A stretch of DNA of 64,000 nt from NCBI RefSeq assembly GCF_000282115.1, contig NZ_AKJY01000002.1, positions 62,001-126,000 on the forward strand, read 5' to 3'. The position numbers and the translations under genes are program-made. Positions within the stretch are counted from its first letter, which is position 1; every line of letters starts with the position of its first letter. Positions 35,599-45,610 of this stretch are shown in pieces. This DNA is from Chryseobacterium populi. GTDB lineage: Bacteria > Bacteroidota > Bacteroidia > Flavobacteriales > Weeksellaceae. The notes below the pieces were generated by a model. That model did no database searches, was not told where the DNA came from, and saw only the letters and a list, made by a program, of their open reading frames with translations.

Positions 35599-37455
35599 CT
35601 ATTTCACAAGCTGATCCAAAATCGGGTGATCAATACTGTTTATGGAGCTGCTGCCTTCAAAAATCTGTTCAAAAATCTGAATACCATTTTTTCCTTTTTT
35701 CAGCCATACTCCCGGAACATATAAGGTTTGCTGCGGACCGGCTTTGCTCCAGTATCTTCCGATATTCCTTCCGTTTATAAAAACAATTCCTTTTCCGAAT
35801 TTCCGCATGTCGAGAAAAGTATCTCCGGTTTCATCGAGTTTAAATTCAGCTTCACTTATTACCGGGGAATTATTCGCGATATCTTTTTGCTGGTACTTAT
35901 GCTTTGGAAACTGATCAAAAGGCAAAGGAAACATTTCCCAGTTTCCTGAAATCTCACTCCCATTAATGATTACCGGACTGATAATTCCTTTTAAATTATG
36001 AACAATTTCAGCGCCGTAGTTGATCCTTCCCATATTTTCAACTAGTATTTCCAGTCTGTCTCCGGCTTTGATTTCAATATCGAGATCATATTTTTTGTTA
36101 ACCCTGTTAAGTTCTCCTTGCCAGCGTTCATTAACATAAACATTCGCATAATCTCTCAGCCCTTTTATTTCCAGTTTTCCTTTCTGATCTTTGTTAAATT
36201 TCCGTCTGTACATTATATACCCGTTTCCGATATTAAGATCTTCAAACGTCAGAGGTTGATTATGAATAATAGGTTTTTGCTGCTGAATAACATCAAAGAG
36301 AGAGTTTATTTTTGTGAACTTAATTTCCGGAATAGTGATCACCTTCATCGGTTTTGGAACTTCCGGGAGACGCTGCCGATTAATTTTCTGAAAAATATCT
36401 CTTAGGGCATTAAATTTAGGAGTCACCCAGCCGGCCTCGTTGATGGGAGCATCATAATCATAGCTCGTAAGATCCGGCTGAATATCATGGTTTTTATCAT
36501 AATTGGCCCCACTTGTAAAACCGAAATTTGTTCCTCCATGAATCATATAATAATTAAATGAAATTCCATTTTTAATGTACAATTCTGTTTGCTTCACGAC
36601 ATCTTCCGTTGAAACTTTCACGAATGGTTCTGCCCAGTGATCGAGCCAGCCCGGGTAATATTCTGCAACCATATACGGGCCTTTTCCGTTATTAAATTCA
36701 TTGATCTTTTTCCTGAGATTATCAACATCTCCTTCTCCGTTTGCAGTCGGCAGAGCCCCTTCAATGGAACCTTCCTTAAAAAGCCAGCTTCCGTCCGAAG
36801 TAAAAAACGGAACTGTAATTCCGGATTTTACGAGAAAATCTTTTATTTTATGACTGTACTTTTTGTGTTGTTCTAATGAAATATCCTTACGTTGGGCCAC
36901 ATAAGATCCGAATTCATTTTCAGCCTGAACCATAATAACCGGTCCGCCATTGTTAATCTGTAACGGAATAATCTGTTTTGCCAGCTCATTGATATAATTT
37001 TCACACTGCTTGAGAAATGCTTTATTATCCGTTCTTATTTCTAAATTTTTATCTTTCTGCAGCCACCACGGATACCCGCCAAACTCCCATTCTGCACAAA
37101 CATATGGCCCCGGACGGATGATTACATACAAACCCGCTTCCTGTGCTGTTTTTATAAACTTTTTTAAATCTTTCTCTCCGGAAAAGTTCCATTTTCCAGG
37201 TTCTTCCTCATGATAATTCCAAAAAACATAGGTTGTGACCGTGTTTAGCCCCATCGATTTCATCATTTGCAGCCGGTGTTTCCAATATTCAGAAGGAACT
37301 CTCGGATAATGCATCTCTCCGGAATAGATGGTAAACGGTTTTCCGCTTAATAAAAAGTGGCCATCCTTAATTTCAAAATTTCCTTTTTGAGAATACAGTA
37401 AATTAATAGAGAAAAAGGAAAGAATTATGTATAAATATTTGCAAAAAGATTTCAT
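35599..37455 (-). CDS. GH35 beta-galactosidase
   Basis: The 618-residue secreted enzyme has a signal peptide (LLYSQ) and the GH35 barrel: IYSGEMHYPRVPSEYW, RPGPYVCAEWEFGGYPWWL, acid/base Glu181 in QAENEFGSY and nucleophile Glu265 in MVAEYYPGW. It then has MIHGGTNFGFTSGAN and C-terminal jelly-roll domains ending in GRNIGRYW. It removes terminal beta-galactose from glycans or polysaccharides in the periplasm or outside. It is a monocistronic unit, divergent from the lipoprotein gene at 37521. Confidence 0.93.
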   Translation of the reverse strand: MKSFCKYLYIILSFFSINLLYSQKGNFEIKDGHFLLSGKPFTIYSGEMHYPRVPSEYWKHRLQMMKSMGLNTVTTYVFWNYHEEEPGKWNFSGEKDLKKFIKTAQEAGLYVIIRPGPYVCAEWEFGGYPWWLQKDKNLEIRTDNKAFLKQCENYINELAKQIIPLQINNGGPVIMVQAENEFGSYVAQRKDISLEQHKKYSHKIKDFLVKSGITVPFFTSDGSWLFKEGSIEGALPTANGEGDVDNLRKKINEFNNGKGPYMVAEYYPGWLDHWAEPFVKVSTEDVVKQTELYIKNGISFNYYMIHGGTNFGFTSGANYDKNHDIQPDLTSYDYDAPINEAGWVTPKFNALRDIFQKINRQRLPEVPKPMKVITIPEIKFTKINSLFDVIQQQKPIIHNQPLTFEDLNIGNGYIMYRRKFNKDQKGKLEIKGLRDYANVYVNERWQGELNRVNKKYDLDIEIKAGDRLEILVENMGRINYGAEIVHNLKGIISPVIINGSEISGNWEMFPLPFDQFPKHKYQQKDIANNSPVISEAEFKLDETGDTFLDMRKFGKGIVFINGRNIGRYWSKAGPQQTLYVPGVWLKKGKNGIQIFEQIFEGSSSINSIDHPILDQLVK

Positions 37456-37520
37456 ATTATAGCATGATTTTTGTAAAATTAAAGAATAAAAATCAAGCTC
37501 AACATTAAACTTAAAAAATC

Positions 37521-37958
37521 ATGAAAAAAAGTCTCTTAGTACTGAATGCCGTATTTGCACTGACAGTGATCAGTTGTAATAAATCGAGTGAAAGCGGAAA
37601 CAAAAGTGTCGTGAAATTTGATACTTCCGAAACATCAGTTATTAATAATAACGGAAAAATGGATACTATAACTACAGGTTCATCAATGACTGAAGTGAAT
37701 GGCCAGAAAACCGAAAAGAAAGATCATGTTTATAAGGCAAGTGACGGAACCTTAGTAAAAGTAGTTTTTGAAACAACACCAAAAGAGAGTACTGTTGCTA
37801 TTACAAGCAACAAAAAAACTTTCACTCTGAAAAAAACGGAAACAAAAGGAAGCGAAACCATTTACAAAAAAGATGATATGACCGTAAGGGTAAAAGGGGA
37901 CAGCCTTCACCTTGAGCAGGGAAATAATGTGATTGAGCTGAAGAAAACAAAGATCTGA
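37521..37958 (+). CDS. Small lipoprotein of unknown function
   Basis: The 145-residue product has a lipoprotein signal with Cys19 (LTVISCNKSSES). The mature chain is polar and beta-rich, with Thr/Lys repeats (KKTFTLKKTETKGSETIYKK) and no recognisable domain. It probably sits in the outer membrane facing the periplasm. It is divergent from the GH35 gene, with 65 bases between starts. Confidence 0.8.
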   Translation: MKKSLLVLNAVFALTVISCNKSSESGNKSVVKFDTSETSVINNNGKMDTITTGSSMTEVNGQKTEKKDHVYKASDGTLVKVVFETTPKESTVAITSNKKTFTLKKTETKGSETIYKKDDMTVRVKGDSLHLEQGNNVIELKKTKI

Positions 37959-38073
37959 TAAATTAAATTATCATATAAAATTAATGTTATAGTTTTATGC
38001 ATTAAAGTATGAATATAAAAACGATAACAATCTAATAGTTAAAAATAAAGACACACACTATAAAATAAAAATA

Positions 38074-38102
38074 AAAAACCATCCGGAATCCGGATGGTTT
38101 TT
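38074..38102. terminator. Terminator of the ribosomal superoperon
   Basis: AAAAACCATCCGG (38074-38086) and CCGGATGGTTTTT (38090-38102) form a 13-base perfect stem. It ends transcription of rplQ on the minus strand and may also serve the lipoprotein gene on the plus strand. Confidence 0.9.
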
Positions 38103-38121
38103 ATGTATATCTGAATGAATA

Positions 38122-38649
38122 TTATTCTTCAGTTTTTTCCTCAGTAGAGTCAGCTGCTTCTGCCTTAGGCTCTTCAACTTTTTCTTCTACTTCAGGAGTT
38201 TCAGCAACTACAGCTTCTGCTTTTTTAACAGTTGTAGCTCTTCTGCTTCTTCTCGTAGCTTTTTTCTCTTCAGCATTAGGATTGTAAAGTTCGTTGAAAT
38301 CAACCAGCTCGATAAGAGCCATATCAGCAGCATCACCCGGTCTGAAACCTGTTTTGATGATTCTTGTATAACCACCGTTTCTTTCAGCGATTTTAGGAGC
38401 TACTGTTCTGAATAGTTCAGTAACTGCCTCTTTATTTTGAAGATATGAAAAAACAATTCTTCTGTTGTGTGTAGTATCTTCTTTTGCTTTTGTTAATAGA
38501 GGTTCAACATATACTCTTAAAGCTTTTGCTTTAGCTACAGTAGTGTTGATTCTTTTATGCTCAATTAGAGAACAAGCCATATTAGAAAGTAAAGCACTTC
38601 TGTGAGAAGCTGTTCTTCCTAAGTGATTGAATTTTTTACCGTGTCTCAT
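38122..38649 (-). CDS. rplQ: 50S ribosomal protein L17
   Basis: The 175-residue protein starts with the L17 signature [24 protein letters not shown] and has the usual core to about residue 118. The last 57 residues form a charged Ala/Glu/Val tail ([13 protein letters not shown]), about 45 residues longer than E. coli L17 and typical of Bacteroidota. It is the last gene of the superoperon, six bases after rpoA. Confidence 0.96.
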   Translation of the reverse strand: MRHGKKFNHLGRTASHRSALLSNMACSLIEHKRINTTVAKAKALRVYVEPLLTKAKEDTTHNRRIVFSYLQNKEAVTELFRTVAPKIAERNGGYTRIIKTGFRPGDAADMALIELVDFNELYNPNAEEKKATRRSRRATTVKKAEAVVAETPEVEEKVEEPKAEAADSTEEKTEE

Positions 38650-38655
38650 TATTAA

Positions 38656-39651
38656 TTATTTATCAGCGTCTAACTTATATTTTGCAACGTCGAAACCGAA
38701 GTTAAGACCTTTTGAATGCACTAATTCTTCTAGTTCTGTCAAAGATTTTTTACCAAAATTTCTGAATTTCATCAAATCAGACTTACTGTAAGAAACCAAT
38801 TCTCCAAGAGTTTCTACTTCAGCAGCTTTAAGGCAGTTAAGAGCTCTCACTGAAAGATCCATATCTGCTAATTTAGACTTAAGAAGTTGTCTTGTATGAA
38901 GCGTTTCTTCGTCGTATTGGATAGATGCTTTTACAGCTTCCGTTTCAAGAGTGATTCTCTCATCAGAGAACAACATGAAGTGATAAATTAATATCTTAGA
39001 AGCTTCTGTTAAAGCATTTTGAGGGCTGATGGAACCATCAGTTTCTATATCTAATACAAGTTTTTCGTAGTCTGTTTTTTGCTCTACACGATAATTTTCA
39101 ATGCTGTATTGTACTTTCTTAATTGGCGTGAAAATAGAATCAATAGCAATAGTACCTACCGGTGCATTGTTTGATTTATTTTGTTCTGAAGGAACATAGC
39201 CTCTCCCTTTTTCTATATTGAAAGTAATTTCGAAAGTTACATCACTGTTTAGGTTACAGATCACTAAATCCGGGTTAAGAACCTCGAATCCGCTTACTGA
39301 TTTTCCTAAATCTCCAGCAGTAATAATCGTTTGACCTGAAACTTTAGCAACTACCTGCTCGTTGGCCTGGCCTTCTGCTGCAGCTTTTAATCTTACCTGC
39401 TTAAGGTTAAGAATAATTTCGGTAACGTCTTCGATTACTCCTGGAATAGTTGAAAATTCGTGCTCTACACCTTCTATTTTGATAGATGAAATAGCGTATC
39501 CTTCCAGAGAAGAAAGCAACACTCTTCTCAAAGCATTACCGATTGTAAGCCCGAAACCTGGTTCTAATGGTCTGAATTCGAATTGACCTTTAAATTCATC
39601 AGAGTTAAGTAAAATTACTTTATCGGGTTTTATGAATTGTAAAATTGCCAT
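38656..39651 (-). CDS. rpoA: RNA polymerase alpha subunit
   Basis: The 331-residue protein has the alpha N-terminal dimerisation domain ([26 protein letters not shown]) and the C-terminal domain with [23 protein letters not shown] and [13 protein letters not shown]. It assembles the polymerase core and contacts activators and DNA. It lies between rpsD (33-base gap) and rplQ. Confidence 0.98.
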   Translation of the reverse strand: MAILQFIKPDKVILLNSDEFKGQFEFRPLEPGFGLTIGNALRRVLLSSLEGYAISSIKIEGVEHEFSTIPGVIEDVTEIILNLKQVRLKAAAEGQANEQVVAKVSGQTIITAGDLGKSVSGFEVLNPDLVICNLNSDVTFEITFNIEKGRGYVPSEQNKSNNAPVGTIAIDSIFTPIKKVQYSIENYRVEQKTDYEKLVLDIETDGSISPQNALTEASKILIYHFMLFSDERITLETEAVKASIQYDEETLHTRQLLKSKLADMDLSVRALNCLKAAEVETLGELVSYSKSDLMKFRNFGKKSLTELEELVHSKGLNFGFDVAKYKLDADK

Positions 39652-39684
39652 ATTATTGGGTTGAGCAAAAATTTGATTAAAAAA

Positions 39685-40293
39685 TTATTTAGAGTAAAGT
39701 TCGACGATAAGTTGTTCCTTGATGTCTTCCGGAATCTGGATTCTTTCAGGAGCAGATACGAAAGTACCTTCTTTTTTCTCATCGTTGAATTGTAACCACT
39801 CATAGTTTGCTTTAGAAGCTAATGCATCAGAAACCACTTCAAGAGATTTAGATTTTTCTCTTACAGCGATTACATCACCAGCTTTTACCAAATACGAAGG
39901 GATGTTCAGAATTTCTCCGTTCACAGTAATGTGTCTGTGAGAAACCAATTGTCTAGCAGCAGATCTTGTTTTAGCAAAACCTAGTCTATACACTACGTTA
40001 TCCAGTCTGGATTCGCATAGTTGTAATAGAACTTCACCTGTTACACCTTTACTTCTGTGTGCTTTATCGAATAAATTAGCAAATTGTCTTTCTAAAATAC
40101 CATAAGTATATTTAGCTTTTTGCTTTTCAGCTAACTGAACTGCGTATTCAGATTTTTTAGCACCTCTTCTTTTGTTAGGACCGTGTTGTCCTGGCGGTTG
40201 GTTTTTTCTTTTCTCGAAGTTTTTATCATCTCCGTAGATTGCAGCACCAAACTTTCTAGCAATCTTAGTTTTAGGTCCAATATATCTTGCCAT
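39685..40293 (-). CDS. rpsD: 30S ribosomal protein S4
   Basis: The 202-residue protein has the S4 RNA-binding motif ([29 protein letters not shown]) and the standard C-terminus ending [10 protein letters not shown]. It binds 16S rRNA early in assembly. It follows rpsK by 19 bases. Confidence 0.98.
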   Translation of the reverse strand: MARYIGPKTKIARKFGAAIYGDDKNFEKRKNQPPGQHGPNKRRGAKKSEYAVQLAEKQKAKYTYGILERQFANLFDKAHRSKGVTGEVLLQLCESRLDNVVYRLGFAKTRSAARQLVSHRHITVNGEILNIPSYLVKAGDVIAVREKSKSLEVVSDALASKANYEWLQFNDEKKEGTFVSAPERIQIPEDIKEQLIVELYSK

Positions 40294-40312
40294 AATGGGT
40301 AAATTCTAAAAA

Positions 40313-40702
40313 TTAAACTCTTCTTCTTTTTGGTGGTCTACAACCATTGTGTGGCATAGGAGTCACATCAATGATTTCACTAACTTCAATACCTGAGTTG
40401 TGAATAGATCTGATAGCAGATTCTCTACCTGCACCAGGACCTTTTACAAACACCTTTACTCTTCTTAAACCAGCTTCGTGAGCTACAGCAGAGCAATTTT
40501 CAGCTGCCATCTGAGCAGCGAAAGGAGTATTCTTTTTAGAACCTCTGAATCCCATTTTACCGGCAGATGCCCAAGAAATTACTTCTCCGTTTTTATTTGT
40601 CAAAGAAATAATAATATTATTGAAAGACGCCTGGATGTGAGCTTCACCAATAGCCTCTACTTTTACTTTTCTTTTTTTAACTACTTTAGTTTGTTTTGCC
40701 AT
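40313..40702 (-). CDS. rpsK: 30S ribosomal protein S11
   Basis: The 129-residue protein has the S11 features [31 protein letters not shown] and the [18 protein letters not shown] end. It forms part of the 30S platform. It sits 12 bases after rpsM. Confidence 0.98.
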   Translation of the reverse strand: MAKQTKVVKKRKVKVEAIGEAHIQASFNNIIISLTNKNGEVISWASAGKMGFRGSKKNTPFAAQMAAENCSAVAHEAGLRRVKVFVKGPGAGRESAIRSIHNSGIEVSEIIDVTPMPHNGCRPPKRRRV

Positions 40703-40714
40703 AATTCCTAACGA

Positions 40715-41092
40715 TTATTTACTTGCTTTTTTCTTGTTAGCAACAGTTTTTCTCTTTCCTTTACGGGTTCTAGAGTTGTTTTTCGTTCTCTGGCCTCTTA
40801 AAGGTAATCCTAGTCTGTGACGTATTCCTCGTTGGCATCCTATGTCCATCAATCTCTTGATGTTCAATTGCACTTCAGATCTAAGCTCTCCTTCTACTTT
40901 TACGTTTTCAGAGATATAAGTTCTGATTGCAGCCAATTCATCGTCATTCCATTCGTTGACTTTCTTGTCTTCGCTGATACCGGCAGCTTTAAGGATTTCA
41001 GAAGAAGTACTTCTTCCAACTCCGTAGATGTAAGTTAAACCGATAACGCCTCTTTTGTTTTTTGGTAAATCAATACCTGAAATTCTCGCCAT
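40715..41092 (-). CDS. rpsM: 30S ribosomal protein S13
   Basis: The 125-residue protein begins [15 protein letters not shown] and has the [20 protein letters not shown]-terminal tail that reaches the P-site. It starts the alpha-type group after rpmJ, nine bases away. Confidence 0.98.
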   Translation of the reverse strand: MARISGIDLPKNKRGVIGLTYIYGVGRSTSSEILKAAGISEDKKVNEWNDDELAAIRTYISENVKVEGELRSEVQLNIKRLMDIGCQRGIRHRLGLPLRGQRTKNNSRTRKGKRKTVANKKKASK

Positions 41093-41101
41093 AATTTAAT
41101 G

Positions 41102-41218
41102 TTAACCTTGTCTTTGTTTAAATTTTGGGTTTTTCTTGTTGATTACAAATAGTACACCTTTTCTGCGTACGATTTTGCAATCAGCACTTCTTTTTTTAAT
41201 TGATGCTCTAACTTTCAT
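41102..41218 (-). CDS. rpmJ: 50S ribosomal protein L36, zinc-free form
   Basis: This 38-residue gene is too short for many ORF finders. It reads [20 protein letters not shown] and continues to the conserved KFKQRQG end. Only one cysteine remains where zinc-binding L36 has three Cys and one His, so this is the C-minus type. It lies between infA and rpsM. Confidence 0.93.
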   Translation of the reverse strand: MKVRASIKKRSADCKIVRRKGVLFVINKKNPKFKQRQG

Positions 41219-41284
41219 TTGAAATATTTATTTTTTTTTATTTTCAAATGGAATCTGTGATTTCATTTGAAAATATTTATTTTT
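41216..41284. repeat. Direct repeat and hairpin in the infA-rpmJ gap
   Basis: CATTTGAAATATTTATTTTT at 41216 recurs with one inserted A at 41264. TTTTCAAATG (41241-41250) also pairs with CATTTGAAAA (41264-41273) as a hairpin. The first copy overlaps the rpmJ start codon. Confidence 0.6.
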
Positions 41285-41291
41285 AACAATA

Positions 41292-41322
41292 GCCAAATGG
41301 AAACCCGAAGACTCCATTTGGC
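41292..41322. repeat. Inverted repeat just after infA
   Basis: GCCAAATGGA (41292-41301) pairs with TCCATTTGGC (41313-41322) around an 11-base loop, six bases past the infA stop. On the minus strand no T-run follows, so it is not a classical terminator. It may protect or process the mRNA. Confidence 0.65.
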
Positions 41323-41328
41323 GGTTGT

Positions 41329-41544
41329 TTAATATCTAAATGTAATCCTCCCTTTTGTTAAATCATAGGGAGACATTTCTAGTTTTACCTTATCACCAGG
41401 TAAAAGTTTAATATAATGCATTCTCATTTTACCGGAAATATGAGCGATAAGTATATGCCCATTTTCTAGTTCTACACGGAACATGGCGTTCGAAAGTGCT
41501 TCCACAATCACGCCATCTTGTTCAATATGTTTTTGTTTCGCCAT
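41329..41544 (-). CDS. infA: Translation initiation factor IF-1
   Basis: The 71-residue OB-fold protein has the IF-1 pattern [41 protein letters not shown] and [12 protein letters not shown]. It occupies the ribosomal A site at initiation. It follows secY by three bases, with neither adk nor map between. Confidence 0.97.
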   Translation of the reverse strand: MAKQKHIEQDGVIVEALSNAMFRVELENGHILIAHISGKMRMHYIKLLPGDKVKLEMSPYDLTKGRITFRY

Positions 41545-41547
41545 AAA

Positions 41548-42927
41548 TTAATATCCAGTCGTTCTTGATAATTTAGACTGCATTAAGCCATCATAATGAT
41601 GATTCAGCAGATAAGTATTAATCTGTTGAACAGTATCTAAAATTACTCCAACCATAATCAATAGTGATGTTCCCCCGAAAAATAGGGCAAACGCATCTGT
41701 CTGAACAAAGCTTCCATGCACAATTGCCGGAAGGACTGCAAAGATAGATAAAAAAATTGCACCTGGCAAGGTAATTTTTGATAAAATATCATCTAAATAA
41801 TCAGCAGTTTCTTTACCGGGTCTTACCTTCGGTACTAAACCTCCATTTCTCTTCAAGTCATCAGCCATTTGGTTTACCGGAATTGTAATCGCAGTATAGA
41901 AGAATGAGAAGATAATAATTAATAGGGCAAACAATACATTGTACTGCCAGCTAAAAACATTCTTGAAACCTGCAAGAAAAGTATTAGACTCATCGAACTT
42001 GGTCAATAAGCCAGGTACGAACATCAATGCCTGGGCAAAGATGATCGGCATTACACCGGCAGCATTCACTTTCAATGGAATCCACTGTCTTGCTCCCTGC
42101 ATAAGATTTCTGTTTACACCTCCTCTCGCCTGAGCTCTGCTTACATACTGGATAGGAATTTTTCTAACAGCAACAGATAATACCACTGCCAATAAAACAA
42201 CCAACATCCAGAATATTACTTCAATAAGGATCATGATAGATCCCATTCCTCCTTTTCCGTTCTGCACGGCCATTTCCTGTACAAATGCTTCCGGTAGCCT
42301 GGATAAGATACCTACCATAATAAGGATAGAAATACCATTTCCTATTCCTTTGTCGGTAATCTTTTCACCTAGCCACATTGCAAATACTGAACCTGCTACC
42401 AGGATTACAATACTTGGCAACCAGAACATAATAGAGTTTGGCTCTACATAGTATGCAGACTGGAACTGAGCATATGGTAAAAATAATTGAGTAATAGAGG
42501 TTAAATAAGAAGGTGCCTGTACTAAACAAACTCCAATCGTTAACCATCTGGTAATCTGATTCAATGTATTTCTACCGGACTCTCCATCTTTCTGAAGCTT
42601 CTGAAGATAAGGAATAGCCATTCCCATCAACTGAACAATAATAGAAGCAGAAATATAAGGCATAATCCCTAACGCCATTACGGAAGCGTGGCTGAAAGCT
42701 CCCCCCGTAAACGACGAAAGCAAGCCAAGGAGACCTGCTCCTTGCTTGTTACCGCCTTGATTTTTATAATGCTCTAAGAGATCTCCCACCTCTGCAAGGT
42801 TAATTGCAGGAAGAGAGATATAAGATGCGAATCTATACACAAGGATAATACCTAAGGTAAAGAGAATTTTTTCTCTTAATTCTTTTAGGGTCCAAATATT
42901 CTTAAGGGTTTGTATAAATTCTTTCAT
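41548..42927 (-). CDS. secY: Preprotein translocase subunit SecY
   Basis: The 459-residue protein has ten membrane helices and SecY motifs such as ISASIIVQLMGMAIPYLQKLQKDGE, GIGNGISILI and the cytoplasmic loop RAQARGGVNRNL. It forms the Sec channel for export through the inner membrane. It lies nine bases after rplO. Confidence 0.97.
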   Translation of the reverse strand: MKEFIQTLKNIWTLKELREKILFTLGIILVYRFASYISLPAINLAEVGDLLEHYKNQGGNKQGAGLLGLLSSFTGGAFSHASVMALGIMPYISASIIVQLMGMAIPYLQKLQKDGESGRNTLNQITRWLTIGVCLVQAPSYLTSITQLFLPYAQFQSAYYVEPNSIMFWLPSIVILVAGSVFAMWLGEKITDKGIGNGISILIMVGILSRLPEAFVQEMAVQNGKGGMGSIMILIEVIFWMLVVLLAVVLSVAVRKIPIQYVSRAQARGGVNRNLMQGARQWIPLKVNAAGVMPIIFAQALMFVPGLLTKFDESNTFLAGFKNVFSWQYNVLFALLIIIFSFFYTAITIPVNQMADDLKRNGGLVPKVRPGKETADYLDDILSKITLPGAIFLSIFAVLPAIVHGSFVQTDAFALFFGGTSLLIMVGVILDTVQQINTYLLNHHYDGLMQSKLSRTTGY

Positions 42928-42936
42928 TAGTTACTA

Positions 42937-43386
42937 TTATAAGGTAATTGCTTTTCCACCTGCTTTAGCAATAAGCTCTTCAGCAGATTTAGTGAATTTG
43001 TCAGCAGAGATTGAAACCGCAGATTTCAATTCTCCTCTACCCATAATTTTCACTAATTCGTTTTTAGTAGCTAAACCGTTTGCTACCAAAACTTCTTTCG
43101 TAATTTCTCCTGTGATAGATTTATTTTCGATTAAAGTCTGGATAGAATCAAGGTTGATAGCTCTAAACTCTTTTCTGTTTACGTTTTTGAATCCGAATTT
43201 AGGTAATCTTCTTTGTAAAGGCATCTGACCTCCTTCAAAACCGATCTTCTGAGAATAACCAGCTCTTGCTTTCTGTCCTTTATGTCCTTTTGTAGCAGTA
43301 CCTCCTTTTCCGCTACCTTGCCCTCTACCAATTCTTTTAGAATTATGAGTTGCACCTGCAGCAGGTTTTATGTTGTTTAAATTCAT
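42937..43386 (-). CDS. rplO: 50S ribosomal protein L15
   Basis: The 149-residue protein has the Gly-rich L15 start RIGRGQGSGKGGTATKGHKG and the QMPLQRRLPKFGFKN segment. The ATG at 43386 is chosen over an upstream TTG, because MNLNNIKPA is the family start. Confidence 0.97.
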   Translation of the reverse strand: MNLNNIKPAAGATHNSKRIGRGQGSGKGGTATKGHKGQKARAGYSQKIGFEGGQMPLQRRLPKFGFKNVNRKEFRAINLDSIQTLIENKSITGEITKEVLVANGLATKNELVKIMGRGELKSAVSISADKFTKSAEELIAKAGGKAITL

Positions 43387-43405
43387 TTTAAATTTTTTTA
43401 AAAAA

Positions 43406-43582
43406 TTATTTTTGAACTTCAAGTAAATGACTAACTGCAGCTATCATCCCTAAAATAGACGGTGTAGCTTCGTGTTCTACAACTTGGTGAAGTTTCTTAA
43501 ATCCTAATGCTTCAAGCGTTCTCTTTTGGGTTTTTGTTCTTCCAATAGCGCTTCTTACTTGCTTTACTTTAATTGTTGCCAT
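43406..43582 (-). CDS. rpmD: 50S ribosomal protein L30
   Basis: The 58-residue protein reads MATIKVKQVRSAIGRTKTQK and then TLEALGFKKLHQVVEHEATP, the L30 fold. It lies between rpsE (11-base gap) and rplO. It is easily missed because of its size. Confidence 0.95.
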   Translation of the reverse strand: MATIKVKQVRSAIGRTKTQKRTLEALGFKKLHQVVEHEATPSILGMIAAVSHLLEVQK

Positions 43583-43593
43583 TGTTTTATTTA

Positions 43594-44115
43594 TTAACCG
43601 TTAAACACTTTAGTTAGAGAAACTCCTCTCATTCTTGCAATTTCTTCAGGTCTTCTGATGTCTAACAATGCTTTGAAAGTAGCCTTTACTACATTGTGAG
43701 GGTTAGAAGATCCTTTTGATTTTGAAAGGATATCGTGAATACCAGCAGATTCCAATACCGCTCTTACCGCACCACCGGCGATAAGCCCTGTACCGTGAGA
43801 AGCAGGTCTTAAGAAGATATCTGCACCACCGTATCTGGCAGTAGTTTGGTGAGGAATTGTGTGATTCATTACAGGAACTTTCACAAGGTTTTTCTTAGCG
43901 TCTTCAACTGCTTTAGCAATTGCAGAAGCAACCTCTTTAGATTTCCCTAAACCGTAACCGATAACTCCTTCTTCGTTACCTACAACTACGATAGCAGAAA
44001 ACCCGAAAGCTCTACCTCCTTTAGTTACTTTTGTTACTCTGTTTACAGCTACGAGACGATCTTTTAATTCTAATCCTCCCGGTTTTACTCTTTCTATATT
44101 ATCTAGTCCTAACAT
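43594..44115 (-). CDS. rpsE: 30S ribosomal protein S5
   Basis: The 173-residue protein has the S5 double-stranded-RNA-binding part ([21 protein letters not shown]) and the [15 protein letters not shown] core. It acts in decoding fidelity and mRNA unwinding. It follows rplR by 19 bases. Confidence 0.98.
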   Translation of the reverse strand: MLGLDNIERVKPGGLELKDRLVAVNRVTKVTKGGRAFGFSAIVVVGNEEGVIGYGLGKSKEVASAIAKAVEDAKKNLVKVPVMNHTIPHQTTARYGGADIFLRPASHGTGLIAGGAVRAVLESAGIHDILSKSKGSSNPHNVVKATFKALLDIRRPEEIARMRGVSLTKVFNG

Positions 44116-44134
44116 ATTTTCCGAAATTTAATGA

Positions 44135-44488
44135 TTAGAATTTAAGTCCTCCTTCTCTCGCACCATCAGCTAAAGCCTTAACTCTACCGTGGTATACGAA
44201 TCCGTTTCTATCAAATACAATATTTTCGATTCCTGCAGCGATAGCTTTAGCAGCGATAGCTTTACCAACGGCAGCAGAAACTTCAATCTTAGTACCTTTA
44301 GCGTCAACTCCTTTCTCTCTTGAAGAAGCTGCTACTAAAGTTTTACCATCTTTATCGTCGATTAACTGAGCGTAAATTTCCTTATTACTTTTGTATACAG
44401 ATAATCTTGGCAATTCAGAAGACCCGGAGATTTTCCCTCTTACTCTTCTTTTTATTCTTATTCTTTTTTCTAATTTACTTAATGCCAT
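44135..44488 (-). CDS. rplR: 50S ribosomal protein L18
   Basis: The 117-residue protein shows [36 protein letters not shown] and [20 protein letters not shown]. It binds 5S rRNA. Confidence 0.98.
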   Translation of the reverse strand: MALSKLEKRIRIKRRVRGKISGSSELPRLSVYKSNKEIYAQLIDDKDGKTLVAASSREKGVDAKGTKIEVSAAVGKAIAAKAIAAGIENIVFDRNGFVYHGRVKALADGAREGGLKF

Positions 44489-44503
44489 AATACTTATAAT
44501 TTA

Positions 44504-45049
44504 TTAAGCAGATTTACCAGCTTTACGTCTAACATTTTCACCAACGAATCTCACACCTTTTCCTTTGTACGGCTCAGGCTTTCTGAATGAACGGATCTTT
44601 GCCGCTACCATTCCAAGAAGTTGCTTATCGTAAGACGTTAAAGTAATAATTGGGTTTTTACCTTTTTCAGTCAATGTATCTACTTTCACTTCGCTAGGAA
44701 GTTCTAAAACGATACCGTGAGAGAATCCTAAAGCCAACTCAAGTTTCTGACCTGAGTGAGAAGCTCTGTATCCTACTCCTACTAGTTCAAGTTTCTTTTC
44801 GAAACCTTCTGATGCACCAACAATCATGTTGTTGATCAACGCTCTGTATAAACCGTGAAGCGCTTTGTGTTGTTTAGAATCAGACGGTCTGCTTACAGTA
44901 AGCTCACCCTCTTTCTGTTCTAAAGTAATTCCTTCTGTAAGCTCCTGAGAAAGTTCTCCTTTAGGACCTTTTACAGTTACCACACCTTCTTTTTCAGTGA
45001 TTGTAACTCCAGCGGGAATTGTTATAATTGCTTTACCAATTCTTGACAT
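44504..45049 (-). CDS. rplF: 50S ribosomal protein L6
   Basis: The 181-residue protein has two L6 folds, starting MSRIGKAIITIPAGV and ending in KPEPYKGKGVRFVGENVRRK. It lies near the factor-binding site. Confidence 0.98.
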   Translation of the reverse strand: MSRIGKAIITIPAGVTITEKEGVVTVKGPKGELSQELTEGITLEQKEGELTVSRPSDSKQHKALHGLYRALINNMIVGASEGFEKKLELVGVGYRASHSGQKLELALGFSHGIVLELPSEVKVDTLTEKGKNPIITLTSYDKQLLGMVAAKIRSFRKPEPYKGKGVRFVGENVRRKAGKSA

Positions 45050-45066
45050 TTTCCTTTGATTAAAAA

Positions 45067-45465
45067 TTAATAAACATAGCAGATTACTTCACCGCCTACT
45101 TTCTCTTCTCTAGCTTTCTTATCAGTCATTACTCCTCTTGAAGTAGAGATGATAGCTACACCCAAACCGTTAAGTACTCTTGGAAGCTCAGTTGAACCTT
45201 TGTACTGTCTTAAACCTGGTCTTGAAGCTCTTTGGATAGACTTAATAGCAGGTTTGTTGGTTTGTTTGTCATACTTTAAAGCGATTTTGATTGCTCCCTG
45301 AACAGCGTTATCTTCAAACTTGTAGTTTAAAATATACCCCTGATCAAATAAGATCTTCGTAATCTCCTTTTTGATTTTCGATGCAGGAATTTCCACCACT
45401 TTGTGGCCTGCGCTTTGTGCGTTCCTTACTCTTGTTAGGAAATCTGAAATTGGATCTGTTACCAT
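45067..45465 (-). CDS. rpsH: 30S ribosomal protein S8
   Basis: The 132-residue protein begins MVTDPISDFLTRVRNAQ and has the ISTSRGVMTDKKARE C-terminal motif. S8 is the translational repressor of the spc operon in E. coli. Here a strong hairpin lies immediately upstream, in the gap to rpsN. Confidence 0.98.
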   Translation of the reverse strand: MVTDPISDFLTRVRNAQSAGHKVVEIPASKIKKEITKILFDQGYILNYKFEDNAVQGAIKIALKYDKQTNKPAIKSIQRASRPGLRQYKGSTELPRVLNGLGVAIISTSRGVMTDKKAREEKVGGEVICYVY

Positions 45466-45520
45466 TTTTCTATTTTAAAATTATTGGTTAAAGACAATCA
45501 GTATTGAAGGGACTTGAAGA

Positions 45521-45559
45521 TTAAAATATCAGACTTCAGAAAATCTTAGGTCTGATATT
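45521..45559. repeat. Strong intra-operon hairpin between rpsN and rpsH
   Basis: AAAATATCAGAC (45521-45532) and GTCTGATATTTT (45548-45559) are perfect 12-base inverted copies around a 15-base loop. The gap of 145 bases is one of the longest inside the superoperon. On the minus strand the stem is followed by AATCTTC, so termination would be weak; attenuation, processing or regulator binding are options. Confidence 0.75.
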
Positions 45560-45610
45560 TTTATTCTTTAGTATCCAGACAACTTAATTGTCCCGATTAA
45601 TTAGTAATTA

